64,000 nt of DNA from Amoebidium appalachense (GCA_963693365.1 CAVNZM010000002.1:10540001-10604000), one strand, 5' to 3'. Counted from the first letter of the stretch, positions 46,757 through 56,846 are shown. Notes: generated from the letters alone by a model not told the origin. Numbers and translations: made by a program.

Positions 46757-49700
46757 CACGAATGACCCACCACCATGCATGAAGGCTTGCCATTGTGTGT
46801 TTATTAGCTGCCCTCCCTGCCGGCTTCTGGCTTTGACCCGGATACGAAAGGGAAAATTCGAAAAAAAAAGTTTTCAATCGAATGCTTCCTAGGCATGGCA
46901 TATATCCCTCAAACACTTGGGGGGAAAAAAGAAAGAAAGAAAGGCGTTGGTGGTGGTGCCAGTGGCGGTTGGGAGGAAATAAGGTGCCTGGATGATTCAT
47001 TGGGCTTTTGGTTCGGTACATTCCAGAGTCTTTGAATACGGACTAAGTGCAATTTCCCCAACGAAGAGTTCAGGTCTATATTCCTACTTTTTTATAGTTT
47101 TTTAAAAATATATCGGCACTTCACTGTGTGATGCCTGATGACCTTAGTGTCATTGACTCTATTTGGCCACGTATGCATGAGGGCTCTTTGCAGGCATGGC
47201 CCTTACCTGTCACCGCACTGTGACCCATGCCACAGAAACTTGGCCCTTGTCCCCCGCACTGTGCACGTGCTGGGCGGGGCATGGCATAGGTGTCAGCAGA
47301 CACAAGCATTATGCCCTTTGGGTACCCCAAGTTTAGGAAGTGGGCCTTGTGGCGTGTGTGGCTCACACTAACCTGGCTGGACCATCATTTTCGCCAGATT
47401 TGAGATCAGGGCATGCGCACAGTTACTCAAACGCATGCAAACCTGTGTCCTAATGTGAGCCTGAAGTTGCTAAGAACCAGCAAGTTAAATGGTGTGTGAA
47501 CGCTTAAGATATATGCATACCCTTTGCTTCATGCAATAGAAGGTATTTGTTCCTGCAGTGTTCCGACATTTTGTACATGGCATGATTAAGGGGGCTGCCA
47601 CGAGCCGTTTGGCAGCATGTGATTTGGTTATTAGAGCAGAATTCTAATTGCACTATTGTGAGTGTGGCAAAGGTAAAACCATTTTTGGCTGCATTCGGTC
47701 GCATTTTGCAAAATCCTGAAAATCACGTCAGAAATAGATACAATATTAAATGAAGTCACGATATAGTCTTCTGAGGTACTGGCATAGCGAACACTTCCGT
47801 GTGATAGTATATCCTGTCGATGTTTACCAGATATTCGGGCAAAAAAAAAAAAAAAAAAAAAAAAAAGGGGGCGAACCAATATTTTTGTTTCACTTCTGCC
47901 CCATCAGGCTAGACAAATCAATCAGTGGTGGTGTGAACAGGTTAATGAAGTACATTATCTGAGATTCCGAGTACACAAGAAACAAGAAGGCAAACATTGT
48001 GTCTCTCTCAGATCTCTCTCTCTCTCTTTTTTTTGGGGGGGGGGGGAAGGGGGTAGATTCCCTTACGTCCCTCCCCCGCCCCCCTTTCCCCCGCCCCCCC
48101 TCCCCCCTCCCCCCCTCCCCCCCTCCCCCTCCCCCCCCCCCCCCCCCCCCCCCGGCCTTTTCCTGCTTTCTCCGCAGGCATGTGATTTCTCTCTTATCAC
48201 GTAAACATATTGATTGAGATTTGTGTGTCAGCGCCAACAAATAATCAACAACTGGGCCAAATCTCGTTTTGCCCAACTTCCATTGCTGATCATGTGGCTA
48301 CCAGTAGTGGCGTGCTGCACCACCACATTCCTTTCGGACTGGGTGCATTTTCCGGAGCCATGCGGTCCAGCCAGAGGTATGCCTACATGCAATCTGAACG
48401 ACACGACTCATCTTTCTAAATGATTCGACCAAAGCTCGACTCGACCGGAATGATCTCAATAAAGCAGAAAGAAATGTAGCACAAGCCAGCTTGCTTCGAT
48501 GTAGAATGATAGCGGGTGTAACAGTTTCACGTATACAAAAAGAGTGCGGCCAGTTGGTAAAGGTCGACTTCATCCGTGACCTTGTGCATGTGTAGCGCTG
48601 TTACTGGTACGACTACTCATGGCGAGCTCTGTTCTGAACACCACGCTGGGGCACCAATACCACCTGCCAGCACGGTGCCAGTAGGCCGGAGGCAGAGAGT
48701 CCAGCCATGGCCCGTGGGGTCTCTGCCGTCAGTGCAAGGTACCGGTAGGTCCACAGGCAGCTGGGCAGGCCCACTGCCACCATGGCTCTGCCTCTGCCTG
48801 ATTGGCTGGCTTGATCGACCTGAGCAACTGCGCCACATTCCAAGCGGTAAATATGAACATTAACAGGTGTGCATGTATTGTAGGAACCGTTAGCTTATAA
48901 CTCTGCTACCATGCGCAGACGATGCGACACCTATGTGGAATTACACTCACACGAGAATGCATATGCATGTGTCAATCTGACCTCTCGAGAACCCTTGGAG
49001 GCTGCTATTATATAAGCGCTCCCACCAATCAAAATATCGATCTGGTGGGTTATTCACCAATCAGAGTCACGCAGACCTGGTGTGTGACCCCTGTGGGTAG
49101 TCAGCCTAGAACTCACTAGCTATATTATCTTAGACGAACATATACTGAACATCCATAAATATACATGAATAGATATAAATATATGCCACTCACGGGCAGC
49201 TCACGGCTGCTATGCCGCAGCATGGCAGTTTAGTTACGCCAGCTACTAGTAGTATATTTTGCATTGCCCGCACGCGCTGCTGAGCTACATTTTTGTGACG
49301 TCACATAGTTCCTTGAGTGCATGGTTTCTAAGTTGCAGTGTTTGGTCAGCTTAAGAATATTTTTGTTACAAACAAATTTAAAGTACTACCACAACTGAAA
49401 GATTGGCTAAAGGTCAGGTACGATTTGACAGACTCTCCACTCCCCAGTTTCGCGCGCGCACGCGGCCTCTCGCATTCAAATAAATCTATCCCAAAACGTT
49501 TTCCGGTTATCCTTCTTTATCTCAAATGTATCTTATATCATAGACCTCTTCACAATTTTTTTATTCCGTTTTTTCAAATATTACTTGATGGTCACTCTCT
49601 TTATGAAAGCCTTTCTTTCCCCCCCCCCCTCCCCCCACCCCTCTTTCCCCCCGATTCACCAACGCCACTTCTGAACGTCCTCAGCCTAACCTCTTTCAAC

Positions 49701-50904
49701 CTGGTCCTTCCTCTCATTATCTCACTCCCTCTTTCTTTTCTCTTCCTGTTTTTTCTGCCTTTTCGAGATATTATCATACACAGTATAAGTTTCTTTCTCG
49801 CTCTGGGAAAGAAATTCATGGTAAAACTCAGTCTGCATGTGTTATGTTCAAAGGCAACACCGTACTGATCATTATCACTCTTTGGGCTCAGCTTTGGCAG
49901 GATACATTTCTCCTGCTGTGCGTATGGATACCACCCTAATAGATAAGTCTGTATGGTGCTCTGATGTTGATATTGCATGGGGTTGTGCAGTGGCGTTGTA
50001 ATTCTTGTTTCCATCGCCGTTGGTGCCACTTTTGTGCTGAACTTTTTAATCGAAAACATGTTGATAGGTGTGAGTTTTTACGTCGCGTTTTGCCTCTTTC
50101 CCTACGGGTGTCTGCCACACTGGCTGGCAATGTGAACACTTTAGCCTTTTTGTTGAATTCTGTTGGTCGTCACATAAGTATCTCAGTGCGCACTTGTTAC
50201 TGGATAACTCGTGAAGTTTTTATTGCCTCCGAAGTATGCCGTGCATACTTACATATCTTTCCGTTGAAGAAATCCAGTCAAAAGAAAAAATATCACACTT
50301 TCCGTGGAGCCAAATCATCCCACGGATAGTTTTACATGTACTGTAACAGCTTTGCACTCTAATGTTCTGTGCCGATTCACGTGATTCTTTGAAAGATTAC
50401 TTTAAAAAAATTTGTTCTATTGCAAAAATATTAATTTTCATAATATTATTCCTGAAAGTTTCCATATTGTTGCATTAAATTCCGAATTTGACTCAAGTAA
50501 ACCGTATCGCCATATTTTCTTAGTATAAGGCACCCCCCTGGCTCGGGAATGGCATTCAGTATCAGGTTTGCCATGGATAGGACTTGGCCCAGGGCGCTAT
50601 ATCAAAGATGTCGATGTACTGCATATGCAATGTCCTGGCCACTAGTACCTTCGTTTTTTTACTTGAGCTGTTTATCATAAATCCCTTTCCCCCGTTTCCC
50701 CTCTTTTCACTTTGTTGTTTTGTTTTCATTTTCTATTTTTCCTTTCTCTTTTTCTTCTTTTTAAAATTTGACATCGATTCAGTCGCACACATCGATTCAA
50801 ATGTCGCTTTTTATTATCTGCGAATAAATAGTATCCTTTGCGCATCCACCCCTAAACGAGGCCATCCGTGGCCCTAGGGGCCGGGGAACACCCCCATCCA
50901 TGTC
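46757..50904. other. Intergenic region between VPS13 and the LINE
   Basis: No intact gene is visible in these 4.1 kb. They hold the VPS13 3' end, a MITE copy (47372-47941), a T/G/C-rich block (48020-48155, ending in a 24-base C run), and AT-rich DNA. Around 49800-50330 there are coding-like stretches in shifting frames (for example VRMDTTLIDKSVWCSDVDIA and SVGRHISISVRTCYWITREV) that may be relics of an old element. Their family is not recognised. Confidence 0.45.
47372..47941. mobile_element. 570-bp TTAA-type MITE, copy 2
   Basis: It begins CCTGGCTGGACC after CTAA (one change from TTAA) and ends GTGTGAACAGG before TTAA at 47942-47945. The interior aligns with copy 1 through TAATGTGAGC, a (G)AAGTTG(A/C)TAA block and an ATTTTGTA/ACTTTGTA block. 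Copy lengths agree closely (576 and 570 bases). It carries a 26-base A run near 47841-47866. Confidence 0.65.
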
Positions 50905-52089
50905 ATGGCACATGCCTATAATCGTTTCAGAGCCTCTTTCAAAGTTCCATCTACACCCATTACTCATGTGCGACCATCAAAACATCCAGCAGATACACCT
51001 ACCACAGATGCACAACCAGAAAAACATCGCCTTAGACTAAGCGCAACACCTATTCACAATACACTACCCATTCAAAATAACAAGACACCACTCCGTAGAA
51101 ACAAAATAACAACCATGCCGAAACCTTCGGTTGATACAGTACTGGCAGAACTTGCCCTCGTTAAGAAACAGCTAGATGAGCTGTTACCATTCAAGAACAT
51201 GATAGAAAAACTCCAAACAGAAAATGTCCAACTCAAGCTCACCATTGATTCACTCACAGCCCAGCTAAACAGTAGTGGATCGCAAAACCCCAAAACTCAT
51301 GAGCAAACATCTCGCGATGGAGACATTTTCACCCCAACACAAAACAACACAGGACCGGATGCACAGCTCCCGGCAGAGTTCCTAGAATATGCGAATTCTC
51401 GTAAAACACCCGAGCTCCGCCAAATTGCCAAGGAAACATATGCCAGCATTCTTGCAGGCAACGAGTACCGCCGCAACTCCCCTCCCAAACCGCCGGCGAA
51501 GGGGAACACCCAAGCAAACGGTGACATCAACATCCCACCCAAATACGAGAGGGTGTATTTCAAAGTTACGCACGGCAGACGCCCACACAGGGCCATGTGG
51601 TCCATCTTCAAGGCTCTCGGCTTTCAGTGCTCTCGCATCCTTTGTCTGTCCTTCATTGGATACGACGTGTTGGAAGTAGCAGTACGGGGCGACTATAACC
51701 GTGCGTTCATCCGTGACGCGACAAAGGGGTGTGGAAGCTTCTTCAAGCACCTCCCAAGCTACGACCCATGCGCACCGGAAAACATTCAGAAAGCAGACAA
51801 AGAACGTAAAGGGTCTGCTAAGAATGTGTGCGCCACACGCTGTCGTGTACGCATCAGCAAGGCAAAAGAGTTCCTCGCAAAGTTGAAAACCAATGCTACG
51901 GGCGTGATAGACACGGACACGAAGGAACCGATGTTTTCTGGTGAGAAACTACTCGAGCGCAAACGCCGATGCGAGATGGAAATCGAACTAATCTGCGAAC
52001 TGTTCACGCTGGCGGAAGGTCGTGCATACGACCCCGTAAGCGACAAGTGGGAACCAACCCCACAGGCGTCGGGCCAAACCGATGCCTGA
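50905..52089 (+). CDS. LINE ORF1 protein (coiled coil plus RNA-binding-like domain), open
   Basis: ORF1 proteins coat LINE RNA in the transposition particle. The frame is open for 394 codons. A second possible start is the Met at about 51115 (MPKPSVDTVLAELALVKKQL). Residues from about 75 to 120 form a clear coiled coil with regular leucines (LVKKQLDELLPFKNMIEKLQ). The C-terminal half has a basic, aromatic-rich domain with YFKVTHGRRPHRAMWSIF and GFQCSRILCLSFIGYDVLEV, resembling the RRM-like segment of LINE ORF1 proteins. A Lys/Arg-rich tail follows. The stop (52087-52089) overlaps the ORF2 start (52082-52084), a common LINE arrangement. It is surprisingly intact beside a broken ORF2. Confidence 0.75.
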   Translation: MAHAYNRFRASFKVPSTPITHVRPSKHPADTPTTDAQPEKHRLRLSATPIHNTLPIQNNKTPLRRNKITTMPKPSVDTVLAELALVKKQLDELLPFKNMIEKLQTENVQLKLTIDSLTAQLNSSGSQNPKTHEQTSRDGDIFTPTQNNTGPDAQLPAEFLEYANSRKTPELRQIAKETYASILAGNEYRRNSPPKPPAKGNTQANGDINIPPKYERVYFKVTHGRRPHRAMWSIFKALGFQCSRILCLSFIGYDVLEVAVRGDYNRAFIRDATKGCGSFFKHLPSYDPCAPENIQKADKERKGSAKNVCATRCRVRISKAKEFLAKLKTNATGVIDTDTKEPMFSGEKLLERKRRCEMEIELICELFTLAEGRAYDPVSDKWEPTPQASGQTDA

Positions 52090-52801
52090 TTTATCCTTGT
52101 TCTTCTGGGATGCTCGGACACTGGGCCCCCAAAAGGGCCTCCCCCCAGGGACACTCGACGATAAAATCAGCTACATACAACACCAGACAAACAACCACAC
52201 GTTTACAGTGATTTGCGAAACACAGTTTAAAAACCACCACAAATTCAACTCTACATTGGTCGACACATCCACACACCCCGGTTATGCGAAAAACCGAGGC
52301 ATTATTGTACTTGCCGCGCCACACGTGAGAGTGAAGTGCAAACCGGTAGCAAAACCGTTACGGAATTCGCGGTTTCTATAGAGTTTATTTCTAATGTTTT
52401 TTCTTTTGCATATTACCCACCATCTATGTCGGTTGCCGAATTGACTCACGAGTTGTCACAGTTACCAATGTCCACTGTTATTTTAGGTTATTTTAACACG
52501 CGACTCCACCACACAGACACTGCAAGTGAGTGTCGGGTACCCATCTAAGCCCCCGGAGCGCGCTATCCCTTTAGCAAGGTATGTCCAAAGTCACACTGAG
52601 CGGTTCCCTCAAATATCCCATGCCCACAACACTGACTGCGGAGTGGCCTTTTGGCCATCAACCATGTCAAAACTCTCTCTCCCTCCTAACCTCTCTATGT
52701 CATCTGACCACTCTCCTATCCTTTTCCTACCTAAGATCTCTGTTGATCTGCTCCCTCCTCCTCCTCCCACCTTTCGCCTCCGTCTATCCCAGCTTCTATG
52801 A
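52082..52801 (+). pseudogene. LINE ORF2 5' part: APE-type endonuclease, frameshifted
   Basis: This segment encodes the nicking endonuclease of the LINE in three frame pieces: 52082-52381 (FTVICETQFKNHH, NRGIIVLAAPHVRV), about 52340-52548 (YYPPSMSVAELTHELS, VILGYFNTRLHH) and 52526-52801 (DCGVAFWPSTMSKLSLPPNL, SSDHSPILF). The ET motif and the closing SDH motif are present. The usual GDFNTR motif reads GYFNTR, which loses a catalytic aspartate. The reading is cut at about 52795 by the YR element. Confidence 0.75.
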
Positions 52802-52883
52802 AAACTACTCCGGGACGTGTGTTGCCTCTAGGGGGACATCCCCTTGGACGAAAGTGAACCTGCAATGGTTGTAAACCACGGCA
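52795..52883. repeat. YR element short direct repeat A, outer copy
   Basis: This 89-base sequence, beginning TCTATGAAAACTACTCCGGG and ending CCACGGCA, is identical to 53353-53441. It forms the plus-strand left edge of the YR element at the junction with LINE endonuclease sequence. Confidence 0.85.
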
Positions 52884-53014
52884 AGCCCCCAGTCATCAAT
52901 TTATTCATCCGTGAGGTCCTTGTGCCCAAAAAACGGGGGAAGTCTTCGCCCCGTGAAAAAACAGCACGTATGTGGGGATCAATGGGGGTTGAGTGTAGGG
53001 TGTAGGTGGGTGGG

Positions 53015-53352
53015 TGAAAAAAGAAATATAGCTGTAAAGCTGTAGGTGCTAAACACAGAAGATGTGTTTGTTGCTTGCTGATCTGCTAAAAACTGTCGAG
53101 CTTATATACCTAAGGCTACCGAACTGAGCCAATCAAAATCGATCTAGTGTTATGTGAAATCTGATCCTGAGCCAATCAAACTCGGTCTAGTGATCTGTGG
53201 AATCTGATGTTTTGATCGGCTAATAGGTGCCCGTATGCGGGCAGCCGAACGCGAACTGCTAAAACATGAAACGAAGCCTGTTGATATCGGACACCCATCC
53301 TACGCGTTTACCCAGAAAAATATTTATGTCAATAATTTCCACAAATAAAACC
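53015..53352. repeat. YR element long direct repeat B, internal copy
   Basis: The 338-base repeat matches 56509-56846 with about one substitution (CTAATAGG versus CTAGTAGG). It contains a TATATACC box and two tandem 43-base units starting TGAGCCAATCAAA, so it may carry promoter signals. It abuts the inner copy of repeat A. Confidence 0.85.
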
Positions 53353-53469
53353 TCTATGAAAACTACTCCGGGACGTGTGTTGCCTCTAGGGGGACATCCC
53401 CTTGGACGAAAGTGAACCTGCAATGGTTGTAAACCACGGCACGAGAGCAGTATGCTTGCTCCAAAGGTT

Positions 53470-54501
53470 TCACTTAAGAATAGAGGCGAATACACGTGTG
53501 GTAGTGGCAGCAATGGAGGCCGGACGAAGTCGGGTATAAATCAGGAAACAGTCGGAGGACCACCTGCCGAGTTGTTTGATCCGGGAGTCGTCGACCCCGG
53601 CCTCAGCCAGTGCTGTGGCCCCCCCTATGCGGAGGCTGTGGCCAGCAAACCGGGAGGGTGAGAGGCCTGCCCGGGAGAGGAGGGCACGGAAGTCGGCAGA
53701 GAAAGCACCCTTGGTGTAGGGAATGCCACCGAGACTGAACAGGGGGTCGTCGGGTTGACCGGACGTTGTATCCAGGAACTGCCGGAGGAGATGGGCTGGG
53801 GAGAAGTGGGTGAGGGGTAGGGCAGCTAGAGTGACGTTGACACCTCGGGCCTGTACATCCGTCTTGGAGGTTGGCAGGTGGAGGGTGGCATGGGACAAAG
53901 TACCGGTGGGGGTGTAGCTGAAGGTCACGTCCTTCCGTTTAACGTGACGGGACGGGTCAAAGGAAGTCAGGGTTTTGGAGGTAAATTCCCCCGAGCGGAG
54001 GAGACCACAGAAACCGACGATGAGGGCCGTCCATAGCCGTAGATTGGCCGAGGAGGCCTTGGTGGGGCACTGGCCATGGAGTAGGCTGAGGTGGGAGGGC
54101 AGGAGGGGCTCCCTGGTGGATGATCGGGGTCGGATGTTGTGAGAAAGCTGCCATCTGCCCACCCCGCGGAGGAACCAGGCCAGAGACTTGTCGTGGGGGT
54201 AGGGAGCAGGGAGGCCCATGTCGAGGTGGAGTCTGGTGATGGCTGAATTGTAGCCGGCCAAGGAAGAGGCCTGTACCCCTCGTTGGGCACACCAGGCGAG
54301 AAAAAGCTGCACGGTGTGGGGGGAGGCCGGGAGGGAGGACCCGGCGGAGGATTGCAGCCGAGAGGCCACACAAAAATCGATGAACACTTTTTGTACCCGG
54401 GAGTAAAAGGCCCGAGAGTCGAGGTTGAGACTCAGGGCCTGGCATTCCTGCAGGGTAGTGGTGGCACGAAGCAGCTCGGCCGGAGCAAAGTGGGGGGCCA
54501 A
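53470..54501 (-). CDS. Tyrosine recombinase of the YR element, intact
   Basis: This is a 343-residue site-specific recombinase of the phage-integrase fold that would integrate the element through a circular intermediate. The N-terminal part (residues 25-110) looks like a SAM-like core-binding domain, with FYSRVQKVFIDFCVASR and AGYNSAITRLHLDMGL. The catalytic residues are all present: Arg169 in GLLRSGEF, Lys203 in TSKTD, His288 and Arg291 in GHSLRIGGATALAEAG, Trp314 in QLGRW and Tyr322 in IYTR. The stop lies 28 bases from the inner repeat A. The frame is open end to end, in contrast to the broken Gag and the dead LINE around it, so the protein could still act in trans on related elements. Confidence 0.92.
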   Translation of the reverse strand: MAPHFAPAELLRATTTLQECQALSLNLDSRAFYSRVQKVFIDFCVASRLQSSAGSSLPASPHTVQLFLAWCAQRGVQASSLAGYNSAITRLHLDMGLPAPYPHDKSLAWFLRGVGRWQLSHNIRPRSSTREPLLPSHLSLLHGQCPTKASSANLRLWTALIVGFCGLLRSGEFTSKTLTSFDPSRHVKRKDVTFSYTPTGTLSHATLHLPTSKTDVQARGVNVTLAALPLTHFSPAHLLRQFLDTTSGQPDDPLFSLGGIPYTKGAFSADFRALLSRAGLSPSRFAGHSLRIGGATALAEAGVDDSRIKQLGRWSSDCFLIYTRLRPASIAATTTRVFASILK

Positions 54502-54821
54502 TCGGCCAGCGTTGCTCCGGAAGGGGAGATCTGGTGGGGGGGGGGGGGGGGGGTGAGCCCAGGGGAAGGGATAGGAACTTGTGGACCCAGAAGGGGAAGG
54601 GGCAGGGCTCCGGTTGCAGGTAAGGTCGGAGTCGTCGGGTCCGGGGAAGTTGGTTACGGAGGAGCTGCGCGGCGAATGATTGGGCTGGGTAGGGGGGCCA
54701 GCAGCTCCCGGAGGCGGGAGGTGTCAACGTGGTGCTGGGGCAGCGAGCGGGCCTCCGGGGCTGAGCCTCGGGGGAAGGGGTGGTTAGCAAGGGTGGGGCA
54801 CCCTCGGGGAGATCCCGGCAT

Positions 54822-54868
<47 letters not shown>

Positions 54869-55262
54869 CAGGGCCCCGGGGGGTTAGAGTAGGGCAGCTG
54901 GGCCCGAGGGAGGGTTTGCAGGGAGGGCAGCGGGGCAATGTGCAGGGGATGCCCGAGCACGCGCAGGTGTGGGCGTACACAGAGTTAGAAGAAGGGGGGG
55001 GGGAGGGAGTGCTAGGTGAGTGTAAGGGGGGGGGAGGCTCGTGGGATGGGGGGGGGGGGGAGTAAATTTATGTGCAGTGGCCAGAATAACGTCTTTGTGT
55101 AGGGACATTTATTCTTGGCGCGCGCGGGCGCCGTAGTTGGCCTGCGAAAATATTTTACTCAGTCCTAGCGCCCCGTTTTTTCCCGAGCTCCGTGTCCTTG
55201 GACCCGTGTAACCTAGCTCCTAGCCCCTATGTTCTATCTGTGGGTGTGGGTGTGCGTGTAGA
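54502..55262 (-). other. Spacer of the YR element, G-rich, no reverse transcriptase
   Basis: This stretch lies between the recombinase start and the end of the Gag-like ORF. It contains G runs (54534-54553, 54823-54865 and about 55045-55060) and Pro/Gly-rich low-complexity frames. Neither the YxDD region nor an RNase H or methylase motif is visible where the pol gene of a Ngaro or DIRS element would sit. Confidence 0.7.
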
Positions 55263-56223
55263 CTAGGCATTGTGCTTGCAGTCTTTGCGGGGGTGTGTGC
55301 CAGAGCAGAGCGGGCACACGTGGGAGAAGGGCAGGGCTGCTTAGCGCAGGACCGACCGTTGTGGAAATTCCTGCAGTGTGTCGCGGGTAGATCCACGGGT
55401 CGGGCCGGTGGTGCCGGGCCGGGTTGCGGGCCGGGTCGGTTGGGGGTTTGTCCCCCGCCGGGCTTGTGCCGGGCGGCTCGAAACCATCCAGACCACAGCC
55501 GGGCTTGGGGTACATGGGGCAGGCCGCGCTGGGGTGGTCGGGGAAGCCGCAGCGCTGACATGCGTCCGGGATGAGCAGAGTGGGTGGCAGGAGGAGATCC
55601 TGGTGGAGTTGGGCGAGCAGGTTGGGACACTCGATCGGAGCCCGACCCTGTTGGTGGGCAACGGTTCGGGCGTATACGTCATAGTTGTGGATCTGGGCCC
55701 ACGGGTATCGGGTGCTGAGGCGAGTGATGTGCTGAGTCCAAAGTACTTCTTTGTCCGTGGGGAGGCCGAGGTGGTGCTTGGCGGCCATGTAATGGGTCCA
55801 AGCTTGGATCCAAATGACGAGTGAACGCAAGGGAACGGGTTTGTCTTGGCGAAAAGTCTCGATGCTGCCGTCGTCGGCCATGCGCAGATGCTGACCTTTC
55901 TTGGATGGGGCCAGGAGGGCGGCGGGGGTGAACTTATACAGATCGACGAAACGATTGGCGCGCAAATCTGCCAGCACATCCGCGGGGGGAAGCGGGAGTG
56001 TGCCCGGCTGAATGTCGCCAGTGTTCTCACCTGTAACGGGGGGCACGGGCAGGGCAGGTAGATCCAGGTCAGGGCCGAGATGCAGCCCCAGGGAAACCGC
56101 CCCGGGTGCGGAGGGCGCGGCGGGGGGCGCGGGAGGGTCGCGGTTGGTGAGAGCGGCCAGGACGCCAGCCATCTGGGTGCTGATGGCGGTGAGGGCGGCA
56201 AGGACGGTGTCCTGAGAAGTCAT
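55263..56223 (-). pseudogene. Gag-like protein of the YR element, frameshifted near its C-terminus
   Basis: The frame opens at 56223 (MTSQDTVLAALTAISTQMAG) and continues through a conserved-looking helical block (LRANRFVDLYKFTPAAL, IWIQAWTHYMAAKHHLGLPT, YPWAQIHNYDVYART). A zinc knuckle follows (CQRCGFPDHPSAAC, C-x2-C-x4-H-x4-C). Near 55380 and 55335 the reading shifts twice. A second Cys/His cluster (CRNFHNGRSC, then HVCPLCSGTHPRKDC) is split between frames, ending at the TAG at 55263-55265. Such paired Cys/His clusters are typical of Gag proteins of DIRS/Ngaro elements. The shifts could be mutations or sequencing errors. Confidence 0.75.
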
Positions 56224-56455
56224 CGGCGGGGACGGTGGGGCCTGAGGAGGGACTTCAGGAGTAGAGGGGAGAGTAGCCGGAGGGTCCGTGGTGGTATGGG
56301 CCGCTGGAGGCGCGTCAGTGCCCGCGGGAGCGTTGGTCAGCCTGTGGCGGAGGTCGCTGCGGGTCAGGCGCTTAGGTGCCGCGGTAGGGGCGGCGGCTGA
56401 GGCCTGGCGCTTTTTTCGGCGGCATGCTGACCGGCGTAGGGAAAGATAGGGAGAA

Positions 56456-56508
56456 GAAAAAGAAATATAGCTGTAAAGATGTAGGTGCTAAACACAGAAG
56501 ATGTGTTT
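56456..56508. repeat. Partial third copy of the start of repeat B
   Basis: These 53 bases (AAAAAGAAATATAGCTGTAA and onward to GATGTGTT) duplicate the first part of repeat B just outside the full copy at 56509. They differ by one base and look like a local tandem duplication. Confidence 0.75.
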
Positions 56509-56846
56509 TGAAAAAAGAAATATAGCTGTAAAGCTGTAGGTGCTAAACACAGAAGATGTGTTTGTTGCTTGCTGATCTGCTAAAAACTGTCGAGCTTATA
56601 TACCTAAGGCTACCGAACTGAGCCAATCAAAATCGATCTAGTGTTATGTGAAATCTGATCCTGAGCCAATCAAACTCGGTCTAGTGATCTGTGGAATCTG
56701 ATGTTTTGATCGGCTAGTAGGTGCCCGTATGCGGGCAGCCGAACGCGAACTGCTAAAACATGAAACGAAGCCTGTTGATATCGGACACCCATCCTACGCG
56801 TTTACCCAGAAAAATATTTATGTCAATAATTTCCACAAATAAAACC
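56509..56846. repeat. YR element long direct repeat B, outer copy
   Basis: This is the terminal copy of the 338-base repeat, at the plus-strand right edge of the YR element. It lies upstream of the Gag-like gene and so is in promoter position. LINE sequence resumes directly after it. Confidence 0.85.

Larger units (their letters stand above)
52795..56846 (-). mobile_element. 4.05-kb tyrosine-recombinase element with split direct repeats (Ngaro/DIRS-like), nested in the LINE
   Basis: Two repeat pairs define it. An 89-base repeat occurs at 52795-52883 and 53353-53441, and a 338-base repeat at 53015-53352 and 56509-56846. Read on the minus strand the order is B, coding region, A, B, A, which is the split direct repeat layout of Ngaro/PAT-type YR retrotransposons. 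Minus-strand genes are a Gag-like ORF (55263-56223) and a tyrosine recombinase (53470-54501). The 0.7 kb between them has no reverse transcriptase or RNase H, so the copy is internally deleted or belongs to a non-autonomous lineage. The 338-base repeats differ at about one position, which implies recent insertion. No target duplication is evident, as expected for recombinase-mediated integration. Confidence 0.85.

Noticed and set aside
54283-55065. 260-codon Gly-rich plus-strand frame in the YR element
   Set aside because: It is antisense to the recombinase N-terminus and the G-rich spacer, with no recognisable motif.
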